Below are positions 38,901 through 48,133 of a stretch of DNA of 64,000 nucleotides, one piece after another. This DNA is from Maledivibacter halophilus. Lineage in GTDB: Bacteria; Bacillota; Clostridia; Peptostreptococcales; Caminicellaceae. The stretch covers positions 247,400-311,399 of the forward strand of contig NZ_FUZT01000003.1 in the NCBI RefSeq assembly GCF_900167445.1. The letters are read 5' to 3'. The number at the start of each line of letters is the position of its first letter. Within the stretch, counting starts at the first letter, position 1. Under the pieces are notes generated by a model. That model saw nothing but the letters and a program-made list of their open reading frames with translations. It ran no database searches and was not told the origin of the DNA. The position numbers and the translations under genes are program-made.

Positions 38901-39977
38901 TTACTTATATTCTCTAAGCTCTTCCACTCCATTTAATACTCTTATAACCCCCTGGGTTAAGGCTATCATCTCATACTCTCCCGGATATACCATTACCTTG
39001 GATATAAAGTCTACCCTTTCCTTTATCCAATCTATAAATTCACTATCAAAGGCCAATCCCCCAGTTAAAACTATTGCATCTACATTCCCCTTCAATACAG
39101 CTGCTCCAGCTCCTATCTGCTTTGATATCTGATAGGCCATGGCCCTATAAATCAATTCCGCTTTCTTATCTCCCTCTTGTATCATTTTTTTAACTTCTCT
39201 GCCGTCATTGGTGCCAAGATAAGCCATGAGACCGCCATTTCCCACTATTTTCTTTCTTATTTCCTTTTTAGTATATTTTCCTGAAAAGCATAGATCCACA
39301 AGTCCACCTACCGGCAGTCCCCCTGTTCTTTCCGGTGAAAATGGACCATCTCCATCTAATGCGTTATTTACGTCTATGATTCTTCCCTTTCTATGGACTC
39401 CTATAGAAATCCCTCCACCTAAATGGGCAGTAAGAAAATTAAGCTCTTCATATTTTCCTCCCAGCTCCACAGCTGCTTTCCTTGCCACAGCCTTAGAATT
39501 AAGAGGATGATCCTTAGATTTTCTTGGGATTTCCGGCATACCAGATATCCTAGATATCTCTTCAAATTCATCTACTACTACAGGGTCAACAACATAGGAT
39601 TTTAGCCCCAATGGCCTTCCTATCTCATAGGCTATAATTCCTCCCAGATTTGAAGCATGCTGACCCATAACACCTACCTTTAAGTCTTCTACCATAGCTT
39701 CATTAACAAGATAGGTTCCTCCGTCCACCGGCTTCATATTTCCTCCTCTGCCGGCTATGGCGTCTAAGGAATTTAAATCAATATTTTTACTTTCTAATAC
39801 CTTTAGCACAATGTTTTTTCTAAAATCCAATTGACTATATATGGTTTCAAACTGTTTCATTTCATCATATGAATGTTTGATCGTTTCTGTAAACAATTCC
39901 TTTTCATTATCATAAACAGCTATCTTTGTAGATGTTGACCCTGGATTGACAACCAATATTCTATAGCTCTTATTCAT
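38901..39977 (-). CDS. buk: Butyrate kinase
   Basis: Acetokinase-family enzyme of 358 residues, the usual size. ILVVNPGSTSTKIAVY at the N-terminus and LTAHLGGGISIGVHRKGRIIDVNNALDGDGPFSPERTGGLP are diagnostic of butyrate and branched-chain-fatty-acid kinases. AGGAGGGAG before the ATG. It makes ATP from acyl phosphate produced by Ptb. Downstream of ptb in the same transcript. Confidence 0.94.
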   Translation of the reverse strand: MNKSYRILVVNPGSTSTKIAVYDNEKELFTETIKHSYDEMKQFETIYSQLDFRKNIVLKVLESKNIDLNSLDAIAGRGGNMKPVDGGTYLVNEAMVEDLKVGVMGQHASNLGGIIAYEIGRPLGLKSYVVDPVVVDEFEEISRISGMPEIPRKSKDHPLNSKAVARKAAVELGGKYEELNFLTAHLGGGISIGVHRKGRIIDVNNALDGDGPFSPERTGGLPVGGLVDLCFSGKYTKKEIRKKIVGNGGLMAYLGTNDGREVKKMIQEGDKKAELIYRAMAYQISKQIGAGAAVLKGNVDAIVLTGGLAFDSEFIDWIKERVDFISKVMVYPGEYEMIALTQGVIRVLNGVEELREYK

Positions 39978-40086
39978 GAGTATCTCCCTCCTATATATAG
40001 ATGTAGATATGTAAATGAGAAATTTAAAAACTAAAAGTAGACTCTAAGGATTTTTAATCCCTACTGGAGTAAATTCAATTTATTAA

Positions 40087-40998
40087 TCACATATCCATGG
40101 TTTTTGAAACTAAAACAGCCAGTGCTATGGAGTTGAATTTTGCTTCATCGGAGCTGGCCCTTGATGTTAAGACTATAGGCGTTTTTGCCCCCATCATGAT
40201 TCCAGCTTTTTTAGCTTCTCCAAAGTATTCCATGGATTTATTTAATATATTTCCTGATTCAATATTAGGAGCCACCAAAACATCTGCATTTCCTGCAACG
40301 GGATGATTTACTCCTTTATGTTTTGCAGCCTCTATTGATACGGCATTATCAAGGGCAAAGGGCCCACCTACAATACATCCCTTTATACCGCCCCTTTCAT
40401 AAATTTCAACTACTTCCTTTGCCTGAACTGTTGCAGGCATTTTTTTACTTACTTTTTCTACGGCACAAAGCATTGCCACCTTTGGCTTTTCTATTCCCAA
40501 TCCATGGGCTACCTTCACTGCATTTTCTATAATATGTACTTTATCATTTACTCCCGGAGCAATATTCATTGCAGAGTCAGTTACTATAAATGGTCTGTCA
40601 AAGACCCTTACAGCCACAACCCCAACATGGCTTATTAGACCTCCATCCATAAGCCCCTTTTCCTTATCTAAAACTGCTCTTAATATTAGGGATGTGTCAA
40701 CAAATCCCTTCATAAGCATGGTAGCTTTTTTCTCATGAACAGCTTTTACTGCTATCTTACATGCCTCTACCTTATCCTTTATATCTATCAGCTCAAATTT
40801 TTCCAAATCAATTTTCAACTTCCTAGCAATTTTCCTTGTCTCTTCTATATCTCCTATTAATATTGGATTCACTATCTGCTTTTCATAGGCATAGCTGACT
40901 GATTTTAATATATCTTCGTCCTGGCATACTGCAACAGCCATGGTTTTAGGCCCTATTTCTTTTGCCTTTTCAGCTATTTCTTTAAATATTTTTATCAT
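40087..40998 (-). CDS. ptb: Phosphate butyryltransferase
   Basis: 303 residues from ATG 40998 (GGGGTGA 4 bases before; an in-frame upstream start would add 17 non-conserved residues). VAVCQDEDILKSVSYAYEKQIVNPILIGD and the FVDTSLILRAVLD...GLISHVGVV region are typical of the family. Converts butyryl- or branched acyl-CoA to acyl phosphate. Followed by buk and headed by its own sigma-54 promoter. Confidence 0.94.
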   Translation of the reverse strand: MIKIFKEIAEKAKEIGPKTMAVAVCQDEDILKSVSYAYEKQIVNPILIGDIEETRKIARKLKIDLEKFELIDIKDKVEACKIAVKAVHEKKATMLMKGFVDTSLILRAVLDKEKGLMDGGLISHVGVVAVRVFDRPFIVTDSAMNIAPGVNDKVHIIENAVKVAHGLGIEKPKVAMLCAVEKVSKKMPATVQAKEVVEIYERGGIKGCIVGGPFALDNAVSIEAAKHKGVNHPVAGNADVLVAPNIESGNILNKSMEYFGEAKKAGIMMGAKTPIVLTSRASSDEAKFNSIALAVLVSKTMDM

Positions 40999-41044
40999 TT
41001 TATCACCCCGATCTATTAGTTTTTTATGGTATATAAAATAAATA

Positions 41045-41060
41045 AGCAATTTCTATACCA
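41045..41060 (-). promoter_or_regulatory. Sigma-54 promoter of ptb-buk
   Basis: Minus-strand TGGTATAGAAATTGCT: invariant GG and GC are correctly spaced; T instead of C in the -24 box. About 46 bases before the ptb ATG. Confidence 0.8.
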
Positions 41061-41153
41061 TTCTATTTAAACCTATAAAATCAAGGTTTTTAGATATAAG
41101 TATAAATGTATTGAATAATAATAGTTAAAATAATGAACATCGGCACTTATTTC

Positions 41154-41170
41154 TGTTAATTTTTTAAACA
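41154..41170. promoter_or_regulatory. Activator-binding dyad TGTT-N9-AACA for ptb-buk
   Basis: TGTTAATTTTTTAAACA, about 94 bases upstream of the -24 element. Weaker than the kor and nhaC sites but with identical spacing. Confidence 0.6.
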
Positions 41171-41179
41171 AAAGAATAA

Positions 41180-41201
41180 GCCTAGAGGTATACCTCTAGG
41201 C
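41180..41201 (-). terminator. Palindromic terminator of nhaC
   Basis: Perfect 22-base palindrome (half GCCTAGAGGTA) just below the nhaC stop. A TTATTCTTTTGTTT tract follows on the minus strand. Confidence 0.8.
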
Positions 41202-41209
41202 ATTATATT

Positions 41210-42628
41210 TTAAGCTAATTCAGCCTTGCTAGAATCCTTTAACTCATCGTCTGTATATTTCTTTATGGAGAATCCGATATATGCAAATATTAATGCAATA
41301 ACAGGGTCTATGAAGTTGAAGAAGGCAAATCCTACGTACTGACCATAGGAAACTTGCAGCATTGACATTGCAAACAATGCATTACTGTTCCAGGGAATTA
41401 ATGGTGCTCCTAATGTAGAGGAGTCCTCTATAGTCCTTGACAGATTCTCAGGTTTTAGTTTCCACTTTTCATAAAGGGGAGACATCAATGTACCGGTCAT
41501 AACTGCTGCAAAGCTCATGGAACCACCTATCATATTTGCCAAATATGCCACAAGCATGGTGCTTCCAACCAGTCCACCAACAGATTTGATTTTTTTAGCC
41601 ATAACATCCAATATGGACTGAAGTATTCCACAATGTCTTAACATACCTCCCAGACCTAGACCTGAGACCATGATTGAAGCAATATTTGCCATGCTTAAAA
41701 GACCGCCTCGGTTTAAAAGCTTGTTTAGAAATTCGCTTCCAAAATCTCCGGAAAAGCCTGTATACAAAGCTTGAGCTGCATAGGCAGGCTCAAAGCCCTG
41801 GTATAAAGTAGCAACAACAAAGCCCGTTGCTGAACCGATTAGTATTGAAGTTACAGGTGATTGCCCCCTTATAAGTAGAATGATTACAAGGATTGCAGGT
41901 GCAAGGGATATAATTCCTATATTATATAAACCATCTAAGGAGTTTAAAATTTCTTTTATCATTGAAAGGTCTGCTGTATCACTGCCGTATCTAAAACCAA
42001 GGAATAAAAAGATAATAAATGTGATTATATAAGAAGGTACAGTAACATATAGCATATGCTTTATATGGGTTATGACATCTGTTCCTGAAACTGCTGGCGC
42101 AAGATTTGTGCTGTCGGACAGTGGAGAAAGCTTGTCTCCAAAGTAGGCACCACTTATTACTGCACCGGCAGTCATTCCAGCAGGAATTCCTAGGCCTGCT
42201 CCTATACCCATCATTGCAATACCACAGGTTCCCATGGTTCCCCAGGATGTTCCTGTAGCAAGAGAAACCAAAGAACATAGAATTAATGCAGTTACAAGAA
42301 AGAATCTGGGGGTAATTACCTTTAATCCATAATAAATCAGTGTAGGCACTGTTCCAGCACTAATCCATGCACCAACCAACATTCCAACAGCTAGAATAAT
42401 GGATATTGCCTGCATTCCCTTCCGAACCATGTCATAGGCTGCCAATTCCAACTCGGAAAAAGAGTATCCTAATTTTTTAGCAAAGGGAACAATTATAAGC
42501 CATGATAAAAACATCATTACTTCTATTCTTACCTTTAAAAAGTTTATCCCCACTATCATAAAAAGAACTATTGCTCCTAAAGCCAGAAAAGCATATTTAG
42601 CAGAAGGCATTATCTTTTCATTTTTCAT
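41210..42628 (-). CDS. NhaC-family Na+/H+ or substrate/H+ antiporter
   Basis: 472 residues, about 12 membrane helices. GTSWGTMGTCGIAMMGIGAGLGIP and GAYFGDKLSPLSDSTNLAPA are signatures of NhaC/MleN-type antiporters. Its promoter and activator dyad match those of the kor and ptb operons, so it belongs to the same regulon; it may exchange a fermentation product or restore the Na+ gradient used by the SSS symporter. Ion and substrate are not decidable from sequence. Confidence 0.9.
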   Translation of the reverse strand: MKNEKIMPSAKYAFLALGAIVLFMIVGINFLKVRIEVMMFLSWLIIVPFAKKLGYSFSELELAAYDMVRKGMQAISIILAVGMLVGAWISAGTVPTLIYYGLKVITPRFFLVTALILCSLVSLATGTSWGTMGTCGIAMMGIGAGLGIPAGMTAGAVISGAYFGDKLSPLSDSTNLAPAVSGTDVITHIKHMLYVTVPSYIITFIIFLFLGFRYGSDTADLSMIKEILNSLDGLYNIGIISLAPAILVIILLIRGQSPVTSILIGSATGFVVATLYQGFEPAYAAQALYTGFSGDFGSEFLNKLLNRGGLLSMANIASIMVSGLGLGGMLRHCGILQSILDVMAKKIKSVGGLVGSTMLVAYLANMIGGSMSFAAVMTGTLMSPLYEKWKLKPENLSRTIEDSSTLGAPLIPWNSNALFAMSMLQVSYGQYVGFAFFNFIDPVIALIFAYIGFSIKKYTDDELKDSSKAELA

Positions 42629-42818
42629 TAAGCTTTCCTCCTAATATTTTATTTTTCTCTCTATAAATAGATGTTTCATTCTTCTAATATTTTAATCGTT
42701 ATAAAATTATCAATATTCTTTCTCTTTTTATCTATCTGATCTATAAGTCAAAATTGTAAGGAATATTGTGTCTTTATTTCATATGTCATGGATACGTTTT
42801 CCTCGCCTACATTATAAT

Positions 42819-42845
42819 CAAATAAAAAACCCGGGCTATTATTTG
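42819..42845 (-). other. Leader hairpin of nhaC
   Basis: CAAATAA / TTATTTG enclosing CCCGGG, just below the expected sigma-54 transcription start. About 190 bases of leader remain before the nhaC start. Attenuator or stabilising stem; speculative. Confidence 0.4.
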
Positions 42846-42863
42846 TATTACTGATTCTCTAGA

Positions 42864-42879
42864 TGCAATTTATATGCCA
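42864..42879 (-). promoter_or_regulatory. Sigma-54 promoter of nhaC
   Basis: Minus-strand TGGCATATAAATTGCA, a full match to the -24/-12 consensus and almost identical to the kor promoter. 236 bases before the nhaC ATG. Confidence 0.85.
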
Positions 42880-42963
42880 CTTAATTGCAATAATTTAAAT
42901 ATTTATAAAACTCCCTTATTCCCTTAATCCTATCTTAATTAAAAAATTAGACAAAAAAATAAA

Positions 42964-43003
42964 GCACTAAGTAAATGTTAATAAATTTAACATTACTTAG
43001 TGC
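42964..43003. promoter_or_regulatory. Hairpin with activator dyad AATGTT-N9-AACATT
   Basis: The dyad at 42974-42994 has the same half-sites and spacing as the kor one, 95 bases upstream of the nhaC -24. It also sits inside a longer stem (GCACTAAGTA / TACTTAGTGC) followed on the minus strand by a T-rich tract, so it can also terminate the SLH gene that ends at 43076. Confidence 0.65.
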
Positions 43004-43075
43004 CTTGTTTAATTTATAAACTGTTTATGAAATTAATTTAATATTTATCTTAAAAGCAAATCTCCAAAAGTAGCA

Positions 43076-45898
43076 TTAGTATATCCATGCCCTATATATT
43101 TCCCCTGTATCCCTATTGACTGCAAATTTTATCTTGTATTCTCCATTTTTTAAAGCTTCTTCCTCCAGAATATCTTCAAGAAATTCAGTAACACTTTTTT
43201 TGTCGTTTTCTATTTGAATATATTTTCCTTCATAAATATAGTCAATATACTCTTCCAATTGATATTCTTCTAAATCACCATCCACTTCAATGGTTAGGGA
43301 TTCTTCTCTACTTGTATCAATTTCCATTAGTGTACCTTCTTCAAGCTTATAGTCTCTGTAATCGGGAGATGATATAATAACAGCCTTTGGATCATTAATG
43401 TATACGTCCACCCTATCACCTTTATCTAAAGAGCCTCGGCTTTTCATTTTATTTCCAACTAATATAATACTGTCATCTCTTATTCTATATTCTTCTCCAT
43501 CTATAGTTATCGTATCTCCATCCATACCATCTATTTCATCGGATATAAACTGAAATTCTTCATCTTCCATAAGCTCCAGCTCATTATCAGTATTTATTTT
43601 AAACAATATAAGCCTTCCAGGATATATATTATACTGCCCCTCATGTAATGTATACTGCTTAACCTCTGAGCTGCCATGTCTAACTATATCAGCATAATAT
43701 TCATGTCCCAATCTATAAATATTTTCCACATATCCTACCTCTGTCTTTTCCTGTATCTTATCCATATCATCCCAAATAACCAATAATTTTAATTTATCGT
43801 CATCATTTGCATATATTACCTCTACATCTCCTATTACCTTCTTATCCTGTAATCTTTCCCAATCAATTTTCTTCACATTGTAAGGATTATGATCTGTATA
43901 ATCAAAATATATGGTATCACTATCCACCTCATATTTATCTCCTTCAATAGTTACAAAATCTTCTCCAAAGTCATCCCCAGCTTTTATAGTACTAGTTTCA
44001 CTGGTCAATATAATACTTTCATATATATTTGGATCCAAATCCCTTAGTTTTTTAGATTTTCCTATGGAATATTTTATTATGCTTCCCTCAGGAATATCAT
44101 CTTTTAATCTTTCATATTCTGAAGAATCCTCAAAGGCATATACCTTCCTTTTTCCGTCCTTATTATATATCTGTATTTCTCCCCTAACAGCATCTCCATA
44201 TCTAACTAAAACGCCATAGGAATCAATCTCTAAATTGAAATTTCCTTCTATATAGGCTATATCCCCCTTATAATCAAGATATAAAGATACATTTTCTTCA
44301 TAAAAATCCTTAAGATAATTTGTGGCGTTGTAATCATCTCTTTCTCCATTATATATTTTCTCACCATTTTTATAGGAGTATATAAATTCTTCAGCTAAAT
44401 TATATTCCTTTGAAGGATCTTCTTTCAAAGTTATTTTTATATTCCTCCCATTATAGCCTCCATAGAGCTTATCAAATTTACCCTTAACAACATTTCTAAA
44501 TGCCAGTATCATCTTTATATCTTTGTTTTCCTGATTATCAGTTATATTTATAATATCTCCCTTTGCCAGTTCTTCAAATTTAATCTCAGTTCTGTCAGCT
44601 CCATTGACTAAATAAAATTTATAATTTTCATCATCTTTATTCAGCTCAATTTTTCCATTAGTTCTTTTATCCATGCCTATATAATCAATAGTCTTTTCTT
44701 TTATATCTATAGCCTTCACATAATAATTCTCACTATCCCACTGTAGGATATTAGCATATATTAATTTCCCATCTTCAGTTCTAAAAACGCCAAATTGTCC
44801 ATTTTTTAGATATCTTTTATGATTTTTCTTTTTAACTTCTTCATTATCTATATATATTTTACAGTCTTTATCTATATCTATAAAATCATCCATGCCATTT
44901 ATCTTTATTTGACCTACGGGAGCTTCTTCATAGCCATTTTCGATAAAGCTATTTCCATATTTTCCATCTTCTCCGCTTTCACCGTTATTTTCACCTTTAC
45001 TATTTTCAGCATATATTATAGTCTCTTCATCATTTATGTAAACATCCAGCTTATTCCCTGCCAAAAGAATATCTGAAACCTCAGGAACATATTTATATCT
45101 TTTTTTCTCCTCTTCCCCATCGATATTCATTCTAATATTAACATAATCTTTCTCGGATATAACTTCCTTGGAAAGAACATATGAATCTTCAAATTTAAAT
45201 ATTCCTAATCTGTCTTCTAAAATTATATCCTCGGCTTCTCTAAATTTCCCCTTTGGAAAACTTGGTATAAGCATCTTCTGATTTAATAAACGGTCAATAA
45301 TCAATGCCACTTGTCCCCTATTAACTGCTACATCATTTTCCATGACAATTCCATCGATTATCCTAAGCTCCGATGCTTTAACAATAAAATTATTAGGCCA
45401 GTCCCCTTGTAAGACCTCGTCTTTATATCCTATTGACCTTAATGCTATTGCACAGGCTTGAGCAAAGGTTATGTTTTCATTGGGCTTAAATGTATTATCT
45501 TCATAGCCCTTGATGAATCCACTGCTAGATGCTATATATATGTATGGTGCCGACCAATCTTTAGCATCAACATCAGTAAAATTAAGCTTATCAACATTAA
45601 TATCCACATATATATCAAGGGCATTTACTATCATTTTTGCAAATTCTGCCCTGGTTATATTCTGCTCTGGATGGTATTGTCCATCATCCTTCCCAGATGC
45701 AATACCAAAACCTACCAGTCTATTTACAGCCTTATTAATCTCTTTTTGGAGTTTAGAACCCTGCTGAGGTTCATTCTGCTGAGCAGCATTTTCCTGAGTA
45801 GTATTCTGCTGAGCAAAAACTAAACCTTCAAAAGATTGAGATATAATTGTAGCTGCTATTATTAGACAAACTAAAATTCTAAAGTTATTTTTGTTCAT
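43076..45898 (-). CDS. SLH-domain surface protein
   Basis: 940 residues. Signal peptide at about 1-29, then a QN-rich linker and three SLH domains (about 50-230: VGFGIASGKDDGQYHPEQNITRAEFAKMI; FTDVDAKDWSAPYIYIASSSGFIKGYEDNTFKPNENIT; a shorter third). The rest is a series of beta-rich modules with D, E, K and Y, not recognised individually. Exported and wall-anchored. It resembles the truncated SLH protein at 1-1607 in architecture. It has its own transcription unit. Confidence 0.88.
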   Translation of the reverse strand: MNKNNFRILVCLIIAATIISQSFEGLVFAQQNTTQENAAQQNEPQQGSKLQKEINKAVNRLVGFGIASGKDDGQYHPEQNITRAEFAKMIVNALDIYVDINVDKLNFTDVDAKDWSAPYIYIASSSGFIKGYEDNTFKPNENITFAQACAIALRSIGYKDEVLQGDWPNNFIVKASELRIIDGIVMENDVAVNRGQVALIIDRLLNQKMLIPSFPKGKFREAEDIILEDRLGIFKFEDSYVLSKEVISEKDYVNIRMNIDGEEEKKRYKYVPEVSDILLAGNKLDVYINDEETIIYAENSKGENNGESGEDGKYGNSFIENGYEEAPVGQIKINGMDDFIDIDKDCKIYIDNEEVKKKNHKRYLKNGQFGVFRTEDGKLIYANILQWDSENYYVKAIDIKEKTIDYIGMDKRTNGKIELNKDDENYKFYLVNGADRTEIKFEELAKGDIINITDNQENKDIKMILAFRNVVKGKFDKLYGGYNGRNIKITLKEDPSKEYNLAEEFIYSYKNGEKIYNGERDDYNATNYLKDFYEENVSLYLDYKGDIAYIEGNFNLEIDSYGVLVRYGDAVRGEIQIYNKDGKRKVYAFEDSSEYERLKDDIPEGSIIKYSIGKSKKLRDLDPNIYESIILTSETSTIKAGDDFGEDFVTIEGDKYEVDSDTIYFDYTDHNPYNVKKIDWERLQDKKVIGDVEVIYANDDDKLKLLVIWDDMDKIQEKTEVGYVENIYRLGHEYYADIVRHGSSEVKQYTLHEGQYNIYPGRLILFKINTDNELELMEDEEFQFISDEIDGMDGDTITIDGEEYRIRDDSIILVGNKMKSRGSLDKGDRVDVYINDPKAVIISSPDYRDYKLEEGTLMEIDTSREESLTIEVDGDLEEYQLEEYIDYIYEGKYIQIENDKKSVTEFLEDILEEEALKNGEYKIKFAVNRDTGEIYRAWIY

Positions 45899-46090
45899 TA
45901 TATACCTCCCAAATCCTATTTAAATAAAACACTATGTACTATTATATCATTTCATCGTGTCAAATTTAATAGGATTATATCAAATAATAAAGAAAATTTG
46001 GAGGTAAATTTTCAAAAAATAAATTGCCAAATAATTCTAATTTTATTAATATTCTCTGGCAATTTATTTAATTTAACTTGTTGTTCTTCG

Positions 46091-46196
46091 GAGTTTTTAA
46101 TATTTCCTTTTCGTTCATGTAATAAACCTGTTTTTTTATTTAGTTTTGAATGGAAAAACAGGTTTATAAAAATCACTCAAATGAAATATTAAAAAC
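46091..46196. repeat. Imperfect inverted-repeat element, copy 2 (about 106 bp)
   Basis: Core AATAAACCTGTTTTT...ATGGAAAAACAGGTTTAT matches the element at 10999-11050. The arms extend outward: GAGTTTTTAATATTTC on the left matches the reverse complement of the right flank. The rest of 45899-46312 holds no gene I can support. Confidence 0.7.
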
Positions 46197-46274
46197 TCTT
46201 AAATTGCATTTGAAATTAAATATTTAATTTCCTAGTACAACAGGCTAATTTATAAATCTTATATAGAACCAATA

Positions 46275-46309
46275 AAAAGGCACAAAAGAACTTTTTCTTT
46301 GTGCCTTTT
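46275..46309 (-). terminator. Terminator of the small lipoprotein gene
   Basis: AAAAGGCACAAA / TTTGTGCCTTTT perfect stem immediately after the stop at 46313. Confidence 0.85.
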
Positions 46310-46312
46310 ATA

Positions 46313-46717
46313 TTATTTTAAGCTTTTTTCAATACTTTCTTTTAATTCTTTTACAGTCTCTTCTTTAAAATTCTTTCCTGTTATTTTATTGTTGTACTGA
46401 TTCCACAGATACATGAGATTGTTTTTTGTATCATTGAGCTGTGATACTTTTCCTTGGGCTTCTTCAGGTACATCTCCATTTAAATCTTCCATTGCTGCTC
46501 TCGTAAGCCTTGGCACCCAATCCTGGGAAAATGTATCCCAATCTTCTGGAGTCGGATTTTCAGCATATTTAGTTTCAATTTCATTGTACAATTCTTTTAG
46601 ATCTGATTTGTATTGACCTATTTGTGGATATTTTTCCTCTATATTAGGAGCACATGAAATTGATAAAAGGCCTATTAGACTTAATAATATAGTTATGGAT
46701 AATCTTTTTTTCTTCAT
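46313..46717 (-). CDS. Small lipoprotein of unknown function
   Basis: 134 residues. N-terminal KKKRLSITILLSLIGLLSISC is a type II signal with lipobox LSIS-C, so the mature protein is lipid-anchored on the outer face of the membrane. The remainder is charged and helical with no domain I recognise. Single-gene unit with its own terminator. Confidence 0.7.
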   Translation of the reverse strand: MKKKRLSITILLSLIGLLSISCAPNIEEKYPQIGQYKSDLKELYNEIETKYAENPTPEDWDTFSQDWVPRLTRAAMEDLNGDVPEEAQGKVSQLNDTKNNLMYLWNQYNNKITGKNFKEETVKELKESIEKSLK

Positions 46718-47237
46718 TTAGAAATCAATTCCCTTCATAATATTTTTCTTTAGTATTATTTGTACTTTTTAAATATATTATGAAAAAATTGTACATAATT
46801 GTTCAAGAATAAAATAGGCCAATATAATGTTTCTTAAATCTATTGAATATAAAATCCAATTTGTATTCAAAATAATATATATAGTAAAACTTAGTTTGCA
46901 AATACTTATTAAAATTTATTAAACCTTAATGTTGTTTACCTTTAAGTTAAGTAACATTTTCTTGTTACAGTTACACAATCTCCCTGTCGTTATTTGAATA
47001 TATTTGTCGAATATTGTAATTTTAGGTATTTCTTTCTGGCAATCTATTGCTATATTCTATATTACATATTATTATAATATTATGAATTACTGAAATTTAA
47101 ACCTGTAAACCTATTTATTTTTCTTATTATTAAAGATAAACAATGCTTTTTTTCTTTAATAATTTTATTACTAAATACTTATAATATAATTATAATAAAA
47201 TTCATTATAATATATGAAATCGAAGGGAGATATAGCA
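46718..47237. promoter_or_regulatory. 520-bp gene-free region before recombinase module 1, with a GTAAC dyad
   Basis: No gene seen. GTAACA-N6-TGTTAC at 46951-46968 is a perfect dyad, followed by another GTTAC. A dyad with the same GTTAC/GTAAC core but a 3-base spacer lies at 49250-49266 on the other side of the module. Very AT-rich with several -10-like TATAAT sequences close to 47200. Confidence 0.45.
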
Positions 47238-48101
47238 ATGCTGCTTCATGAATCTATAGAAAAATATAAACAATATCTTATAACAATGGACAAAAGTAAG
47301 GAAACCATAAAGGGATATATGTCAGATTTGTCTTCATTCCAATACTTCCTTGAAAAAAAATATAATTGTCCTTTATATATAAATGAAATTCAAACTATAG
47401 ATATTGAAGATTATCTATACTGGCTAAAAAAAGAAAAGCACCTTCAGTCAACAAGCAGAAGCAGAAATCTCTATACTTTAAAATCTTTTTGGAAATATGT
47501 CCACAACAAAGATTTTTGTATTAAAAATGTGGCTGCTCTATTAGAGCCCATTAAACTGCAAAAAAAGGAAAGGGTCTATTTATCGCCTGGCGAAGTAAAT
47601 GAGCTTATTAATGCAATTGATCATCCATTGATCAAAGTAGTTTCTCAAACTTTGTATTATACAGGGATGAGAATAGGTGAATGTCTTAATCTCAAGCTAA
47701 AGGATGTAAGTCTTGATACATAGGTAATTCATATAATAAATGGCAAGGGAAAAAAGGATAGAACTATACCTATAAGTAATCACCTCATTAAAATATTTGA
47801 AAACTATTTAGATAATATTAGACCCGATGTGAATAGTGATAATTTTTTTGCCACTAAGAAAACAGGAAGCCTTAGCGCTGCATACGTTAATAGAGTATTA
47901 AACGATACTACTAAAAAACTTAGGTGGAATAAAAATATCAGCGCCCATATTTTACGTCACAGCTTTGCTTCCAATCTTATAAAGAACGGTGTCAATTTAG
48001 TCCATGTACAAAAGCTTTTAGGTCACTCCAACTTAAAGGTAACTTCAGTTTATACCCATGCAAATATGGAGGATTTAAATAGAGCTATTAATGTTTTATA
48101 A
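47238..48101 (+). pseudogene. Tyrosine recombinase, copy 1, interrupted by one in-frame amber codon
   Basis: Full-length frame of 288 codons from ATG 47238 (AAGGGAG upstream). The N-terminal core-binding domain covers about 1-105. TGMRIGE holds the first catalytic arginine, then TAG at 47721-47723. The frame then continues without shift: GKGKKDR (lysine), HILRHSF (H and R), GHSN (H) and SVYTHAN (nucleophile tyrosine). About half the residues match the intact copy at 59455, where the amber position is an arginine. Only one substitution is needed to repair it, so decay is recent; otherwise two fragments or readthrough are possible. Confidence 0.85.
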
Positions 48102-48133
48102 AACTGACTATCATTATGAAAGGCGTGAATTTT

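Noticed and set aside
45458..45823. 121-codon plus-strand ORF
   Set aside because: Antisense shadow of the SLH gene at 43076-45898.
45998..46192. 64-codon plus-strand ORF
   Set aside because: No ribosome site and it overlaps the inverted-repeat element; low-complexity sequence.
47721..47723. Amber codon as pyrrolysine or programmed readthrough
   Set aside because: No pyrrolysine genes or stop-codon context signal are visible, and the intact paralog has arginine there. A nonsense mutation is simpler.
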